61,411 nt of DNA from Nitriliruptor sp040882055. Lineage in GTDB: Bacteria > Actinomycetota > Nitriliruptoria > Nitriliruptorales > Nitriliruptoraceae. Location of the stretch: positions 1 to 61,411 of the forward strand of contig JBBECA010000088.1 in assembly GCA_040882055.1 (NCBI GenBank). The letters are read 5' to 3'. The position numbers and the translations under genes are program-made. How positions within the stretch are numbered: position 1 is the stretch's first letter; every line of letters starts with the position of its first letter. This document shows, piece after piece, positions 34,990 to 43,614 of the stretch. The notes under the pieces are model-generated. The model did no database searches and was not told where the DNA came from. It worked only from the letters and a program-made list of their open reading frames with translations.

Positions 34990-37011
34990 GTGGCCTACGT
35001 CTCGCTCTACCGCCGCTACCGGCCCGCCACCTTCGGCGACATCGTCGGTCAGAAGCACGTGATCCAGACCCTGGTCCACGCGCTCGAGGAGGACCGCCTC
35101 CACCACGCGTACCTGTTCACCGGGCCGCGCGGGACGGGCAAGACGTCGACCGCCCGCATCCTCGCGAAGGCCATCAACTGCGAAGCCGGGCCGACCCCTG
35201 ACCCCTGCGGCACCTGCGGGCAGTGCACGGCGATCGCGGACGGCTCGTCGGTCGACGTGATCGAGCTCGACATGGCCTCGCACGGCGGGGTCGACGATGC
35301 CCGCGACCTGCGCGACCGGGCGCTGTTCGCGCCCGCCAGTGCACGCCGGAAGGTGTACATCCTCGACGAGGTCCACATGGCCTCGACCGCCGCGTTCAAC
35401 GCGCTGCTCAAGCTGATCGAGGAACCGCCGGGGCACGTCCTGTTCGCGATGGCCACGACCGACCCGCAGAAGGTGCTGCCGACCATCCTGTCGCGCGTGC
35501 AGCGCCTCGACCTGCGCCGTGTCGCCGCCGACGAGGTCGGTGAGCACGTCCGGCGCGTGTGCGAGCAGGAGGACTACGCGATCGAGGACGGCGCCGTCGA
35601 GGCGGTCGTCCGCGCCGGTGACGGCTCGGTCCGCGACACCCTGTCGGTGCTCGAACAGGTCCTCGCCTACTCGGGTGCCGAGACCGATCAGGCCCACGGT
35701 GGCGAGGTGACCGCACTCTCGGTCGCCGCCGTGCTCGGCAACACCCCGCTCGAACGGGTGGTCGACGCGGTCGACCTGCTCGGGGCACGCGATCTGGCCG
35801 GGTTGCTCGGGCTCGTCCAGACGCTCTCCGACGACGGGCACGACCTCCGGCGGTTCACCCTGGACCTGGTCCAGCACCTGCGGGACCTGCTCGTCCTCCA
35901 GGTGGCGCCGGACCGACCGGACCTCGTCGATGCCACCGACGACCGGCGTCGCCGTCTGCAGGCCCAGACCGCCGCGCTCCCCCAGGAAGCCCTGCTCCGG
36001 GCGGTCGCGACCTTCGCCGACACGCTCGCCGAGCAGCGCCAGGGTTCCCCGCGGCTCCCCCTCGAGCTCGCGCTCGCGACGCTGGCGACCCCGGGTGCGG
36101 ACGGCGACGTCGTCGAGCTCGCCGACCGGGTGAGCCGGCTCGAAGCCGGTGGCCACGTCGCGCCCCGGCGTGCGGTCCCCGCCGCGGCCGCTCCGGAGTC
36201 CCCCGACCTGGCTCCCACGTCGCAGGCACGCGAGACGGCGCCACCCGGCGACGCACGTGCGGCGGCTCGCGCTGCCGCGGCCGCCGCGGCGACAGCGCCG
36301 GCCGAACCGGTCCCGGCTGAGCCCGCCCCGGACGAGCCGACCGGTGGCGCGACCGCCGCTGGTGCGCCGGCTGCTGATGTGCCTGCTGCCGACGCGCCGG
36401 CTGCTGATGTGCCAACTGCTGATGCGCCGGCCACCGACGCGCCGGCCACCGACGCGCCGGGTGCCGATGTGCCAACTGCTGATGTGTCGGCTGCCGCCGA
36501 CGCACCACCGCCGGTGCCGGACGCAGCCGGAGAGGCCGATCCTGACGCGCTGGTGCTCGGCCGGTGGGACGCCATCCTCGATCTGGTCAAGGATCGTTCG
36601 CGGCGGCACCACGCGGTGTTCGAGCCCGCGACCCCCCTGCGCGTCCGCAACCGCATCCTGACCCTCCGCTACCCCCAGCGCTACGCGTCGTTCCACGCGG
36701 TCAACGCCACCAAGGGCGAGTTCAGCGAGTCGCTCGGTGAGGCCGTCGAACGGTCCACCGGGCTGAAGGTCCGGGTCGACGTCGTGATCGAGGGGGACGA
36801 CGACCGTCGCCGCCCGCAGCCGCCGACGCTGACCCCCTCGGACGCGCGTTCGTCCGCGGTCGACGACGACCCGCCCGCTGACGAGGTCGCGGCCGTCCGC
36901 GAGGCCGAGCAGGTGACGCCGTCGGCACCGGACGCCGCCGTGACCGACGCGCTGCTCGCCGAGGAGCTCGGCGCCGAGCTCCTCGAACACCGTCCGGCAC
37001 CGGAGGCCTGA
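34990..37011 (+). CDS. dnaX: DNA polymerase III subunit gamma/tau
   Basis: A 673-residue clamp-loader ATPase. VSLYRRYRPATFGDIVGQ opens the protein. Walker A GPRGTGKTS is near residue 45, the zinc module is NCEAG...CGTCGQC (about 64-79), Walker B LDEVH is at 125-128, and the sensor stretch is MATTDPQKVLPTILSR. After the helical collar (to about 400) comes an Ala/Pro/Glu/Asp-rich linker with a 15-bp minisatellite, then a C-terminal domain near 520-620 (VLGRWDAILDLVK). No slippery site for a short gamma form is evident. The start is GTG; a TACGAT at 34931-34936 may be its -10 box. Confidence 0.95.
   Translation: MAYVSLYRRYRPATFGDIVGQKHVIQTLVHALEEDRLHHAYLFTGPRGTGKTSTARILAKAINCEAGPTPDPCGTCGQCTAIADGSSVDVIELDMASHGGVDDARDLRDRALFAPASARRKVYILDEVHMASTAAFNALLKLIEEPPGHVLFAMATTDPQKVLPTILSRVQRLDLRRVAADEVGEHVRRVCEQEDYAIEDGAVEAVVRAGDGSVRDTLSVLEQVLAYSGAETDQAHGGEVTALSVAAVLGNTPLERVVDAVDLLGARDLAGLLGLVQTLSDDGHDLRRFTLDLVQHLRDLLVLQVAPDRPDLVDATDDRRRRLQAQTAALPQEALLRAVATFADTLAEQRQGSPRLPLELALATLATPGADGDVVELADRVSRLEAGGHVAPRRAVPAAAAPESPDLAPTSQARETAPPGDARAAARAAAAAAATAPAEPVPAEPAPDEPTGGATAAGAPAADVPAADAPAADVPTADAPATDAPATDAPGADVPTADVSAAADAPPPVPDAAGEADPDALVLGRWDAILDLVKDRSRRHHAVFEPATPLRVRNRILTLRYPQRYASFHAVNATKGEFSESLGEAVERSTGLKVRVDVVIEGDDDRRRPQPPTLTPSDARSSAVDDDPPADEVAAVREAEQVTPSAPDAAVTDALLAEELGAELLEHRPAPEA
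36373..36492 (+). repeat. 15-bp minisatellite in the dnaX linker
   Basis: Eight in-frame units of the form GCTGATGTGCC-n-n-CT encode a degenerate pentapeptide A/T-D-V/A-P/S-A/T/G. Codons GCT, GAT and ACT are used far more here than in the rest of the gene. Confidence 0.8.
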
Positions 37012-37152
37012 CCCGGCCGTGTCCACCGCTGCGGCGGACGTCGACGTCGCCAGGAGACAGCGTCGTCCAGAGCGTCGGCATCCACGGGCGGGTGTCCTGC
37101 GTCGGTACGCTCGCGGCTCGGTTGCGCTCCGCTCCCACCTCGAGGTCCACGC

Positions 37153-37749
37153 GTGTACGAAGGTGCCGTCCAGGACCTCATCGACGAGCTCGGTCGCCTG
37201 CCGGGCGTCGGACCGAAGAGCGCGCAGCGGATCGCCTTCCACATCCTCCAGGTCGAGCACACCGACGCGCGCCGGCTCGCGGCGGCCATCGTCAAGGTCA
37301 AGGACACGGTCCGTTTCTGCTCCCGATGTTGGAACGTCAGCGAGCAGGAGGAGTGCCGGATCTGTCGCGACCCCCGCCGGGACGCGGGCGTGCTGTGCGT
37401 GGTCGGCGAGCCGCGGGACGTGGTCGCCATCGAACGCACCCGCGAGTACCGCGGCCGCTACCACGTGCTCGGCGGCGCCATCTCCCCCATCGATGGGATC
37501 GGCCCGGACGACCTGCACGTCACCGAGCTGATCGGCCGCCTCGACGGCGAGCCGGTCTCGGAGGTCATCCTGGCGCTGAACCCCAACGTCGAGGGCGAGG
37601 CGACCTCCTCCTACCTCTCGCGGCTGCTCAGCCCGCTCGGGGTCCGTGTCACGCGGCTCGCCAGCGGCCTGCCCGTCGGGGGCGACCTCGACTACGCCGA
37701 CGAGGTGACCCTCGGACGCGCCTTCTCGGGCCGGCGGGACGTCGACTGA
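37153..37749 (+). CDS. recR: Recombination mediator RecR
   Basis: A 198-residue protein that works with RecO in loading RecA at gaps. It has an N-terminal helix-hairpin-helix (GRLPGVGPKSAQRIAFHIL), a zinc finger with Cys56, Cys59, Cys68 and Cys71, and a Toprim domain with VVGEPRDV near residue 80 and GRYHVLGGAISPIDGIGPDDL. The GTG start lies 141 bases after dnaX. In most bacteria a ybaB/ebfC gene sits between these two; no such frame fits here. TACGCT at 37106-37111 could serve as a -10 box. Confidence 0.95.
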   Translation: MYEGAVQDLIDELGRLPGVGPKSAQRIAFHILQVEHTDARRLAAAIVKVKDTVRFCSRCWNVSEQEECRICRDPRRDAGVLCVVGEPRDVVAIERTREYRGRYHVLGGAISPIDGIGPDDLHVTELIGRLDGEPVSEVILALNPNVEGEATSSYLSRLLSPLGVRVTRLASGLPVGGDLDYADEVTLGRAFSGRRDVD

Positions 37750-37863
37750 GCGCGCCACCGCAGCGGGTCGTGACGAGGTCACTCGTACAGCGTTGACCGG
37801 CGGACCGGCCAGAGCCCTCCGGCTGCTGGGGGCAGCTGGTCGAGGCAGCTACCCTGGTGCACC

Positions 37864-37882
37864 GACCGCCCCCCGGGCGGTC
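37864..37882 (+). promoter_or_regulatory. Hairpin in the aspartokinase leader
   Basis: An 8-bp stem GACCGCCC/GGGCGGTC with a three-base loop, nine bases after a possible -10 TACCCT (37850-37855). It could be a recR terminator or a leader structure; no known amino-acid riboswitch was recognised. Confidence 0.35.
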
Positions 37883-37957
37883 GACCCGTGTCGGAGCGTC
37901 CCGCGTTTCGCCCCGCGGGCTGCCGTCGACGACGCGGGTGGTGAGGCGGTCACAGCC

Positions 37958-39205
37958 GTGAGCATCGTGGTCCAGAAGTACGGCGGAACCTCGGTCGGCG
38001 ACACCGACCGGATGAAGCGCGTGGCCGATCGCGTGTGTCGCACCCACCGCGAGGGCAACCAGACCGTCGTGGTGGTCTCCGCGATGGGCAAGACCACCGA
38101 CGAGCTCGTCGCGATGGCGCAGCGCATCTCCGACTCGCCCCCGCAGCGCGAGCTCGACATGCTGCTGACCTCCGGCGAGCGCATCTCGATGTCGCTGCTG
38201 GCGATGGCGCTCGCCGAGCGGGGCCTGCCCGCCAAGTCCTTCACCGGTTCGCAGGCGGGGATCATCACCGACGCCGTGCACGGCAAGGCACGCATCCTCG
38301 AGATCACCCCCGGCCGGGTCCAGGAGGCGCTCGACGAGGGCAACGTCGTCATCGTCGCCGGTTTCCAAGGTGTCAGCCAGGACACCAAGGACATCACGAC
38401 CCTCGGTCGGGGCGGCTCGGACACGACCGCGGTGGCGCTCGCCGCCGCGCTCGGTGCCGACGTGTGCGAGATCTACACCGACGTCGACGGGGTCTTCACC
38501 GCCGACCCGCGCATCGTCTCCGGGGCACGCAAGCTCGACTACCTCTCCTACGAGGAGGCGCTGGAACTCACCGCCCACGGTGCGGGGGTCCTGCAGACCC
38601 GGTCGGTCGAGTTCGGACGCAACCACGACGTGCGGATCCACGTCCGTTCGTCGTTCAGCCAATCGCCCGGCACGTGGGTCGGGCCACGACAGGAGCCCAC
38701 CGTGGAGGACGCCATCATCTCCGGTGTCGCACACGACACCTCCGAGGCCAAGGTCACCGTCTCACAGGTCTCCGACCAGCCCGGCATCGCCGCCAAGCTG
38801 TTCTCGCGGCTGGCCGAGGCGAACATCAACGTCGACATGATCGTCCAGAACATCGCCGCCGATGGGCGCACCGACATCTCCTTCACCCTGCCCCGCGGCG
38901 AGACCGACCAGGCCCGGGCGATCCTCGAACCGTTCGCCGAGACCATCGGGTCCGCCGGGGTCATCGTCGACCCGGACGTCGCCAAGATCTCGCTGGTCGG
39001 CGCCGGCATGAAGACCCACCCCGGTGTGGCCGCGAAGATGTTCAACGCGCTCTCGGCCGCGGGCGTCAACATCGAGATGATCTCGACCTCGACGATCCGG
39101 GTGTCGGTGGTCATCGCCAAGGACCAGGTCGAGACGGGCGTGGTCGCCGTGCACGAGGCGTTCGGCTTGTCCAAGGACGCCGTCTTCGTCGAGGAGAGCT
39201 CCTGA
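37958..39205 (+). CDS. lysC: Aspartate kinase
   Basis: A 415-residue enzyme that phosphorylates aspartate, the first step toward lysine, threonine, methionine and, in halophiles, ectoine. VQKYGGTSVGDTDRMKRVA opens the kinase domain; FTGSQAGIITDAVHG, TLGRGGSDTTAVALAAALGA and CEIYTDVDGVFTADPR follow. Two ACT domains from about residue 265 bind feedback inhibitors (SQVSDQPGIAAKLFSRLAEA and VGAGMKTHPGVAAKMFNAL). The GTG start was chosen because homology begins there. An in-frame internal start at 38702 would give a separate regulatory subunit. The TGA overlaps the ATG of asd. Confidence 0.94.
   Translation: MSIVVQKYGGTSVGDTDRMKRVADRVCRTHREGNQTVVVVSAMGKTTDELVAMAQRISDSPPQRELDMLLTSGERISMSLLAMALAERGLPAKSFTGSQAGIITDAVHGKARILEITPGRVQEALDEGNVVIVAGFQGVSQDTKDITTLGRGGSDTTAVALAAALGADVCEIYTDVDGVFTADPRIVSGARKLDYLSYEEALELTAHGAGVLQTRSVEFGRNHDVRIHVRSSFSQSPGTWVGPRQEPTVEDAIISGVAHDTSEAKVTVSQVSDQPGIAAKLFSRLAEANINVDMIVQNIAADGRTDISFTLPRGETDQARAILEPFAETIGSAGVIVDPDVAKISLVGAGMKTHPGVAAKMFNALSAAGVNIEMISTSTIRVSVVIAKDQVETGVVAVHEAFGLSKDAVFVEESS
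38702..39205 (+). CDS. Aspartate kinase beta subunit from an internal start
   Basis: An in-frame GTG at 38702 follows AGGAG (38691-38695) with six bases between, a better ribosome site than that of the full gene. It opens at VEDAIISGVAHDTSEAKVTV, the point where the lysC beta subunit of Corynebacterium and Bacillus starts. The product would be 167 residues containing both ACT domains. Known alpha2-beta2 aspartokinases use such nested starts; expression here is inferred. Confidence 0.6.
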   Translation: MEDAIISGVAHDTSEAKVTVSQVSDQPGIAAKLFSRLAEANINVDMIVQNIAADGRTDISFTLPRGETDQARAILEPFAETIGSAGVIVDPDVAKISLVGAGMKTHPGVAAKMFNALSAAGVNIEMISTSTIRVSVVIAKDQVETGVVAVHEAFGLSKDAVFVEESS

Positions 39206-40260
39206 TGGGCGCCAAGGTCGCCATCGTCGGTGCCACCGGAGCGGTCGGGCGCGAGATGCGCCGTCTGCTCGCCGACCGCAACTTCCCCATCGAGGGTGAA
39301 CCGGTCTTCCTCGCCTCCGCGAGGTCGGCCGGCTCCACGTTGCCGTGGAAGGACGGCGAGGTCGAGGTCCGCGAACTCACCGAGGACGCGTTCGACGGCG
39401 TCGACCTCGCGCTGTTCTCCGCCGGCGGGGACCGCTCCAAGCGGTTCGGCCCGGTCGCGGCGGACGCCGGCGCCGTCGTGATCGACAACAGCTCCGCGTT
39501 CCGCATGGACGACCAGGTGCCCCTCGTGGTCAGCGAGGTGAACCCGGACGCGATCGCCAACCGGCCGAAGGGCATCATCGCCAACCCGAACTGCACCACC
39601 ATGGTGCTGATGGTGGCCGCCAAGCCGCTCCACGACGCGTTCGGCCTCACCGACGTCGTCGCCACCAGCTACCAGGCGGCCGGCGGCGCCGGCCAGGGGG
39701 GTATCACCGAGCTGCTCGACCAGAGCCGGGAGCTGATCGACGACGAGGAACGTCTGCGCACCCGCGGGCTCGACGCCGAGGCTGCGGTGCAGGCCGACGC
39801 GTTCAGCAAGCCCATCGCCTTCAACGTGCTCGCCCACTGCGGCAACTTCACCGACGAGCGCTACACCGACGAGGAGTGGAAGCTCGTCAACGAGTCGCGC
39901 AAGATCCTGCACCTGCCTGCCCTGCGGGTGTCCCCCACCTGCGTGCGGGTGCCGGTCGTGGTCGGGCACGGGATCGCCGCGCGGTTGACCTTCGCCGAGC
40001 CGGTCACGCGCGACGGGCTGCTCGAGGCCTTCTCGGGAGCGCCCGGCCTCATCGTCGAGGACGGCACCGGGCAGGACGGCGAGGAGCTCGTCTACCCGAC
40101 CCCGCTCGGATCAGCCGGTCGCGACGAGGTGATGGTCGGTCGGATCCGTGAGGATCTCACCGATCCGCACAGCGCGAACATCTTCGTCGTCGGCGACAAC
40201 CTGCTGAAGGGCGCGGCGCTCAACGCCGTCCAGATCGCCGAGCTGGTCGTCGCCGGCTGA
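39205..40260 (+). CDS. asd: Aspartate-semialdehyde dehydrogenase
   Basis: A 351-residue NADPH enzyme that reduces aspartyl phosphate to aspartate semialdehyde. GATGAVGREM binds NADP, NPNCTT holds the catalytic Cys130, SYQAAGGAGQGG follows, and VVVGHGIAARL contains the catalytic His255. The ATG shares its A with the TGA of the aspartokinase gene, so the two are translated together. Its product feeds the lysine/threonine/methionine branch and could feed ectoine synthesis; it is also the product of the transaminase encoded 6 kb upstream. Confidence 0.95.
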   Translation: MGAKVAIVGATGAVGREMRRLLADRNFPIEGEPVFLASARSAGSTLPWKDGEVEVRELTEDAFDGVDLALFSAGGDRSKRFGPVAADAGAVVIDNSSAFRMDDQVPLVVSEVNPDAIANRPKGIIANPNCTTMVLMVAAKPLHDAFGLTDVVATSYQAAGGAGQGGITELLDQSRELIDDEERLRTRGLDAEAAVQADAFSKPIAFNVLAHCGNFTDERYTDEEWKLVNESRKILHLPALRVSPTCVRVPVVVGHGIAARLTFAEPVTRDGLLEAFSGAPGLIVEDGTGQDGEELVYPTPLGSAGRDEVMVGRIREDLTDPHSANIFVVGDNLLKGAALNAVQIAELVVAG

Positions 40261-40338
40261 ACTCAGGACGACGCCGCTCGGCCCTGGCCGAACGGCCGCT
40301 GGGGCCCCGGGAGGCCGTCCATCTGTCCCGCTGGGCCG

Positions 40339-40367
40339 TTGGGCGACCTGCTCCAGCTGCGTAGGGT
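40339..40367 (+). promoter_or_regulatory. Promoter for the BCCT transporter gene
   Basis: -35 TTGGGC (40339-40344), a 17-base spacer, and -10 TAGGGT (40362-40367), 84 bases before the start codon. Confidence 0.55.
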
Positions 40368-40451
40368 CGGGTACGAGGTGGGGATCGGCCGCCCGTGCGG
40401 TGCGCCGCTCCGGTCCCCCTGTCCGTGGACCCCGACCCCCGGGAGCTGACC

Positions 40452-42161
40452 GTGTCCGATCGCATCCGCAAGATCCGGAGCAGCGTGCACCCGGTGGTGT
40501 TCCCCTTCTCCGCGGGCATCATCCTCGCCATCGTCATCTTCACGGTCGTGGCGACCGGTGCGGCGGGCGACGCGTTCGCCGCGACGCAGGACTTCATCCA
40601 GAGCACGTTCGGGTGGTTCCTGATCGCGACGGTCGCGATCCTGCTCGGCGTCGCGGTCTACCTCGCCATCAGCCCCTACGGCCGGATCAGGCTCGGGCCC
40701 GACGACAGCACCCCGGACTACTCGACGGGTGCGTGGTTCGCGATGCTCTTCAGCGCCGGCATGGGGATCGGGCTGGTGTTCTGGGGGGTGGCCGAGCCGA
40801 TCTACATGGCGGAGTCGCCGCCCCGCGCCGAGGCCGGAACCCCCGAGGCCGCCCAGGAGGCGATGAACTTCGCCTTCCACCACTGGGGCTTCAGCCCGTG
40901 GGCCATCTACGCCATCATCGGGCTCGGGCTGGCGTACTTCGGGTTCCGCAAGGGCCTGCCGATGACGATCCGGTCGCTGTTCCACCCGCTCCTCGGCGAC
41001 CGCATCCACGGGCCCATCGGCCACGCGATCGACGTGCTCGCCGTGGTCGCGACCCTGTTCGGGATCGCGACCTCGCTCGGGCTCGGCGCCACCCAGGTGG
41101 CCGCGGGGCTGGAGCGGATCTTCGGGTGGGACGGCGGCGACGCCGGGCTGCTGCTCATCATCGCGGTGATCACCGCGTTCGCGACCATCTCGGTCGTCAG
41201 CGGGCTCGACAAGGGCATCAAGCGCCTGTCCCAGACCAACATCGTGGCGGCGACCCTGTTGGCGCTCTTCGTCCTGGTGGTGGGACCGACGGTCTTCCTG
41301 CTGTTCGCGTTCGTCGAGAACACCGGCAGCTACATCCAGGGCATCTTCCGCACCCTGGCCTTCACCGGGACCTACGCCGGTGAGGACGCCGAGAGCTTCC
41401 TCAACTCCTGGACGATCTTCTACTGGGCGTGGTGGATCAGCTGGTCGCCCTTCGTCGGGATGTTCATCGCCCGCGTGTCGCGGGGACGCACCATCCGCGA
41501 GTTCGTCCTCGGGGTGCTGCTCGCGCCGACCCTGGCCTCGTTCGCCTGGTTCACGATCTTCGGCAACACCGCCCTGCAGCTGCAGCCGGTGATCGACGAG
41601 GTCAACGAGAACGGCGAGGACGTCGCGATGTTCGCCCTCATCGAGAACCTCGGGCTGCCGGGTGGGGTCGTGACGGCGGTGTCCCTGCTGGTCGTCTTCG
41701 TGGTGGTCGTGTTCTTCGTGACCTCGTCGGACTCGGGCTCGTTCGTGGTGGACATGCTGACGTCGGGCGGCGATCTCGACCCGGCCGTCGAGACCCGGGT
41801 GTTCTGGGCGATCACCGAGGGGCTCGTCGCGATGGCGCTGCTGCTGGCCGGTGAGGAGGCGCTCACCGGGTTGCAGGCCGGTGCCGTGTCGGCCGGGTTC
41901 CCGTTCGCGATCGTGCTGCTGTTCGCGACCTGGTCGCTGCTCAAGGGGTTGCGTCAGGAACGGAACGAACCCCAGCGTCCCCGCGGCACCGCGCCGCCCC
42001 TGGTGATCGAGGACGCCGTCCGGCGCGAGCGGCTCCAGCGCGAGATGGAGCTCCGCGAGAAGGAGCTCGCCCAGCGCGAGCGCGAGCTCGACGTCCGCGA
42101 ACGCGAGCTCGACCTCACCGAGACCGACACCAGCGCCGCCGGGCCAGCGGACCGCACCTGA
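40452..42161 (+). CDS. BCCT family transporter (betaine/choline/carnitine type)
   Basis: A 569-residue sodium-coupled transporter for compatible solutes. Twelve helices are expected. GMGIGLVFWGVAEP near residue 105 is the family glycine stretch, and YWAWWISWSPFVGMFIARVSRGRT near 325 is the conserved tryptophan signature in helix 8. The C-terminal 50 residues are a charged heptad-like coiled coil (EMELREKELAQRERELDVRE); in BetP a charged C-terminus senses osmotic stress, so a similar role is possible. The GTG start has GGGAG seven bases upstream. The solute may be glycine betaine or ectoine. Confidence 0.92.
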   Translation: MSDRIRKIRSSVHPVVFPFSAGIILAIVIFTVVATGAAGDAFAATQDFIQSTFGWFLIATVAILLGVAVYLAISPYGRIRLGPDDSTPDYSTGAWFAMLFSAGMGIGLVFWGVAEPIYMAESPPRAEAGTPEAAQEAMNFAFHHWGFSPWAIYAIIGLGLAYFGFRKGLPMTIRSLFHPLLGDRIHGPIGHAIDVLAVVATLFGIATSLGLGATQVAAGLERIFGWDGGDAGLLLIIAVITAFATISVVSGLDKGIKRLSQTNIVAATLLALFVLVVGPTVFLLFAFVENTGSYIQGIFRTLAFTGTYAGEDAESFLNSWTIFYWAWWISWSPFVGMFIARVSRGRTIREFVLGVLLAPTLASFAWFTIFGNTALQLQPVIDEVNENGEDVAMFALIENLGLPGGVVTAVSLLVVFVVVVFFVTSSDSGSFVVDMLTSGGDLDPAVETRVFWAITEGLVAMALLLAGEEALTGLQAGAVSAGFPFAIVLLFATWSLLKGLRQERNEPQRPRGTAPPLVIEDAVRRERLQREMELREKELAQRERELDVRERELDLTETDTSAAGPADRT

Positions 42162-42170
42162 GCCGGGGCC

Positions 42171-42458
42171 CTACCCGTGGGCGCACGCGCACGGGGAGGT
42201 CCCGCACTTCGGGCAGCCGCGTTCGTAGCGCCGCGCCGCATCGGCGAGGTCGATGTCGCACAGGTCCGCCAGCGTCACCAACCAGGCGAGGACGTCGCTG
42301 AACTCCTCGACGCGCTCGGCGCGACCCTGGCGCCGGATCGCCCGCGACAGCTCGCCGACCTCCTCGACGAACCAGCCGAAGGTCGCGTCGACACCGCGTG
42401 CCCGGTCGGCGTCGCCGTAGGTGGCGCGGATGGTGGCCTGGAAGGCGGCGAGGTCCAA
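42171..42458 (-). CDS. MazG-like nucleotide pyrophosphohydrolase with a Cys-rich tail
   Basis: A 95-residue all-alpha NTP pyrophosphatase-type protein. TFGWFVEEVGELSRAIRR and ERVEEFSDVLAWLVTLADL supply the acidic EExxE and ExxD patterns that bind magnesium. The last 16 residues (RGCPKCGTSPCACAHG) form a four-cysteine cluster unusual for MazG proteins. The TTG start at 42458 has GGAG nine bases upstream. A longer open frame would have to run through the tRNA-Pro gene and is rejected. It lies 35 bases downstream of that tRNA on the same strand and may share its transcript. Confidence 0.78.
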   Translation of the reverse strand: MDLAAFQATIRATYGDADRARGVDATFGWFVEEVGELSRAIRRQGRAERVEEFSDVLAWLVTLADLCDIDLADAARRYERGCPKCGTSPCACAHG

Positions 42459-42493
42459 CGCGAAGAACTCCGGCTCGGGGGCGACCCTCGGTG

Positions 42494-42570
42494 TGGTCGG
42501 GATGGCGGGATTCGAACCCACGACCTCCTCGTCCCGAACGAGGCGCGCTACCAAGCTGCGCCACATCCCG
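42494..42570 (-). tRNA. tRNA-Pro (anticodon CGG), CCA encoded
   Basis: A 77-base tRNA. Acceptor CGGGATG pairs with CATCCCG, followed by discriminator A and an encoded CCA. The anticodon arm CCTCG/CGAGG encloses TTCGGGA (anticodon CGG), and the T-loop is GTTCGAATC. Unlike it, the two tRNA-Ser genes in the window do not encode CCA. Confidence 0.95.
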
Positions 42571-42708
42571 TCGTACGAGGGTGCCCCCGAACAGGAGCGG
42601 GCGGGAGCGTACACCTGCCCGTTGGGGGGTGCGAAACGCCCGTCGGGTGGCGCACACGTCCGCCGAGCCATCCGCTCCGCTCACCTCTGTGACGCCTCCG
42701 TGACGGCG

Positions 42709-43614
42709 TCAACCGGTGAGTTCGATGAGCGTCGCCTCGGGGCGGCACGCGAAGCGCACCGGCGCGTAGGCGGAGTGGCCGAGCCCCGGCGAGACGTGCA
42801 GGTACCGGCCCTGCCACCGCGACGGACCACGCGCCTGGTCGAGCGGGATGTCGCAGTTGGCGGTGAGCGCCCCGACCCCGGGCAGCCGGACCTGTCCCCC
42901 GTGGGTGTGCCCCGCGAGCAGGACGTCGTGGCCGGCGTCGACGAGGCGATCGAGCGCTGCGCGGTAGGGAGCGTGGACCAGCCCGAGCCGGAGGATCGCG
43001 TCGAGGTCGGTCGGTGCCACGGCCGCTGCGGCCGGCAGGACCTCGTCGGCGCTACGCCCGCGGCCGAAGGCGAGGTGGGGGTCGTCGATCCCGCCCACCG
43101 CCACGGTGCCGAGCGGGGTCGTCACCTCGGTGGCGTCGTCGACGAGCGTCTCGTACCCGTGGTGCGTGAGCGCGGCCACGAACCGGGGCGTGTCGAGGGG
43201 GCTGCCGTGGACCCGGCGTTCGGGCTCGGTGAAGTAGGCGAGGGGCGACTTGACCACCGGCCCGAAGCGGTCGTTCGAGCCGAGGACGACCACCCCCGGT
43301 CGCCCCCCCGAGGTCAGCGGCGCGAGCGCACGGGCCGTGGCGTCCTCGTGTCGCTGCCAACCGAGCAGGTCGCCGGTGGCCACGACCAGATCGTGGTCGA
43401 GGTTCGCGAGCGAGGCGAGGAAGCGCACCCGGTCCTCCTGCCACGGCGCGAGGTGGGTGTCGGCCACGTGGAGGATCCGGAGCGTGCCCGGTCGGCGGAG
43501 CGTCCCGGGCGCGCGCAGCCGCCGTAGCCGGTACCACCGCGGTTCGATCAGCGTGGCGTAGGCGAGCGTGGCGGCCGCGGCTCCGGCGGTGGCGGATGCG
43601 AGGCGCCCGATCAC
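42709..43614 (-). CDS. Metallophosphoesterase
   Basis: A 301-residue membrane-anchored calcineurin-like phosphoesterase. One N-terminal hydrophobic stretch precedes the catalytic motifs LHVADTHLAPWQ (residues 48-59), VVATGDLLGW, VLGSNDRFGP and LLAGHTHGGQVRLPG, which supply the two-metal site. It matches the YkuE-type family; the substrate is unknown. The GTG start overlaps the TGA of the upstream penicillin-binding protein gene, an arrangement also found beside ponA2 in mycobacteria. Confidence 0.9.
   Translation of the reverse strand: MIGRLASATAGAAAATLAYATLIEPRWYRLRRLRAPGTLRRPGTLRILHVADTHLAPWQEDRVRFLASLANLDHDLVVATGDLLGWQRHEDATARALAPLTSGGRPGVVVLGSNDRFGPVVKSPLAYFTEPERRVHGSPLDTPRFVAALTHHGYETLVDDATEVTTPLGTVAVGGIDDPHLAFGRGRSADEVLPAAAAVAPTDLDAILRLGLVHAPYRAALDRLVDAGHDVLLAGHTHGGQVRLPGVGALTANCDIPLDQARGPSRWQGRYLHVSPGLGHSAYAPVRFACRPEATLIELTG

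Noticed and set aside
42171..42671. Longer MazG-like protein starting upstream
   Set aside because: The extended frame would translate through the tRNA-Pro gene. A TTG with a ribosome site after the tRNA gives the normal domain length.
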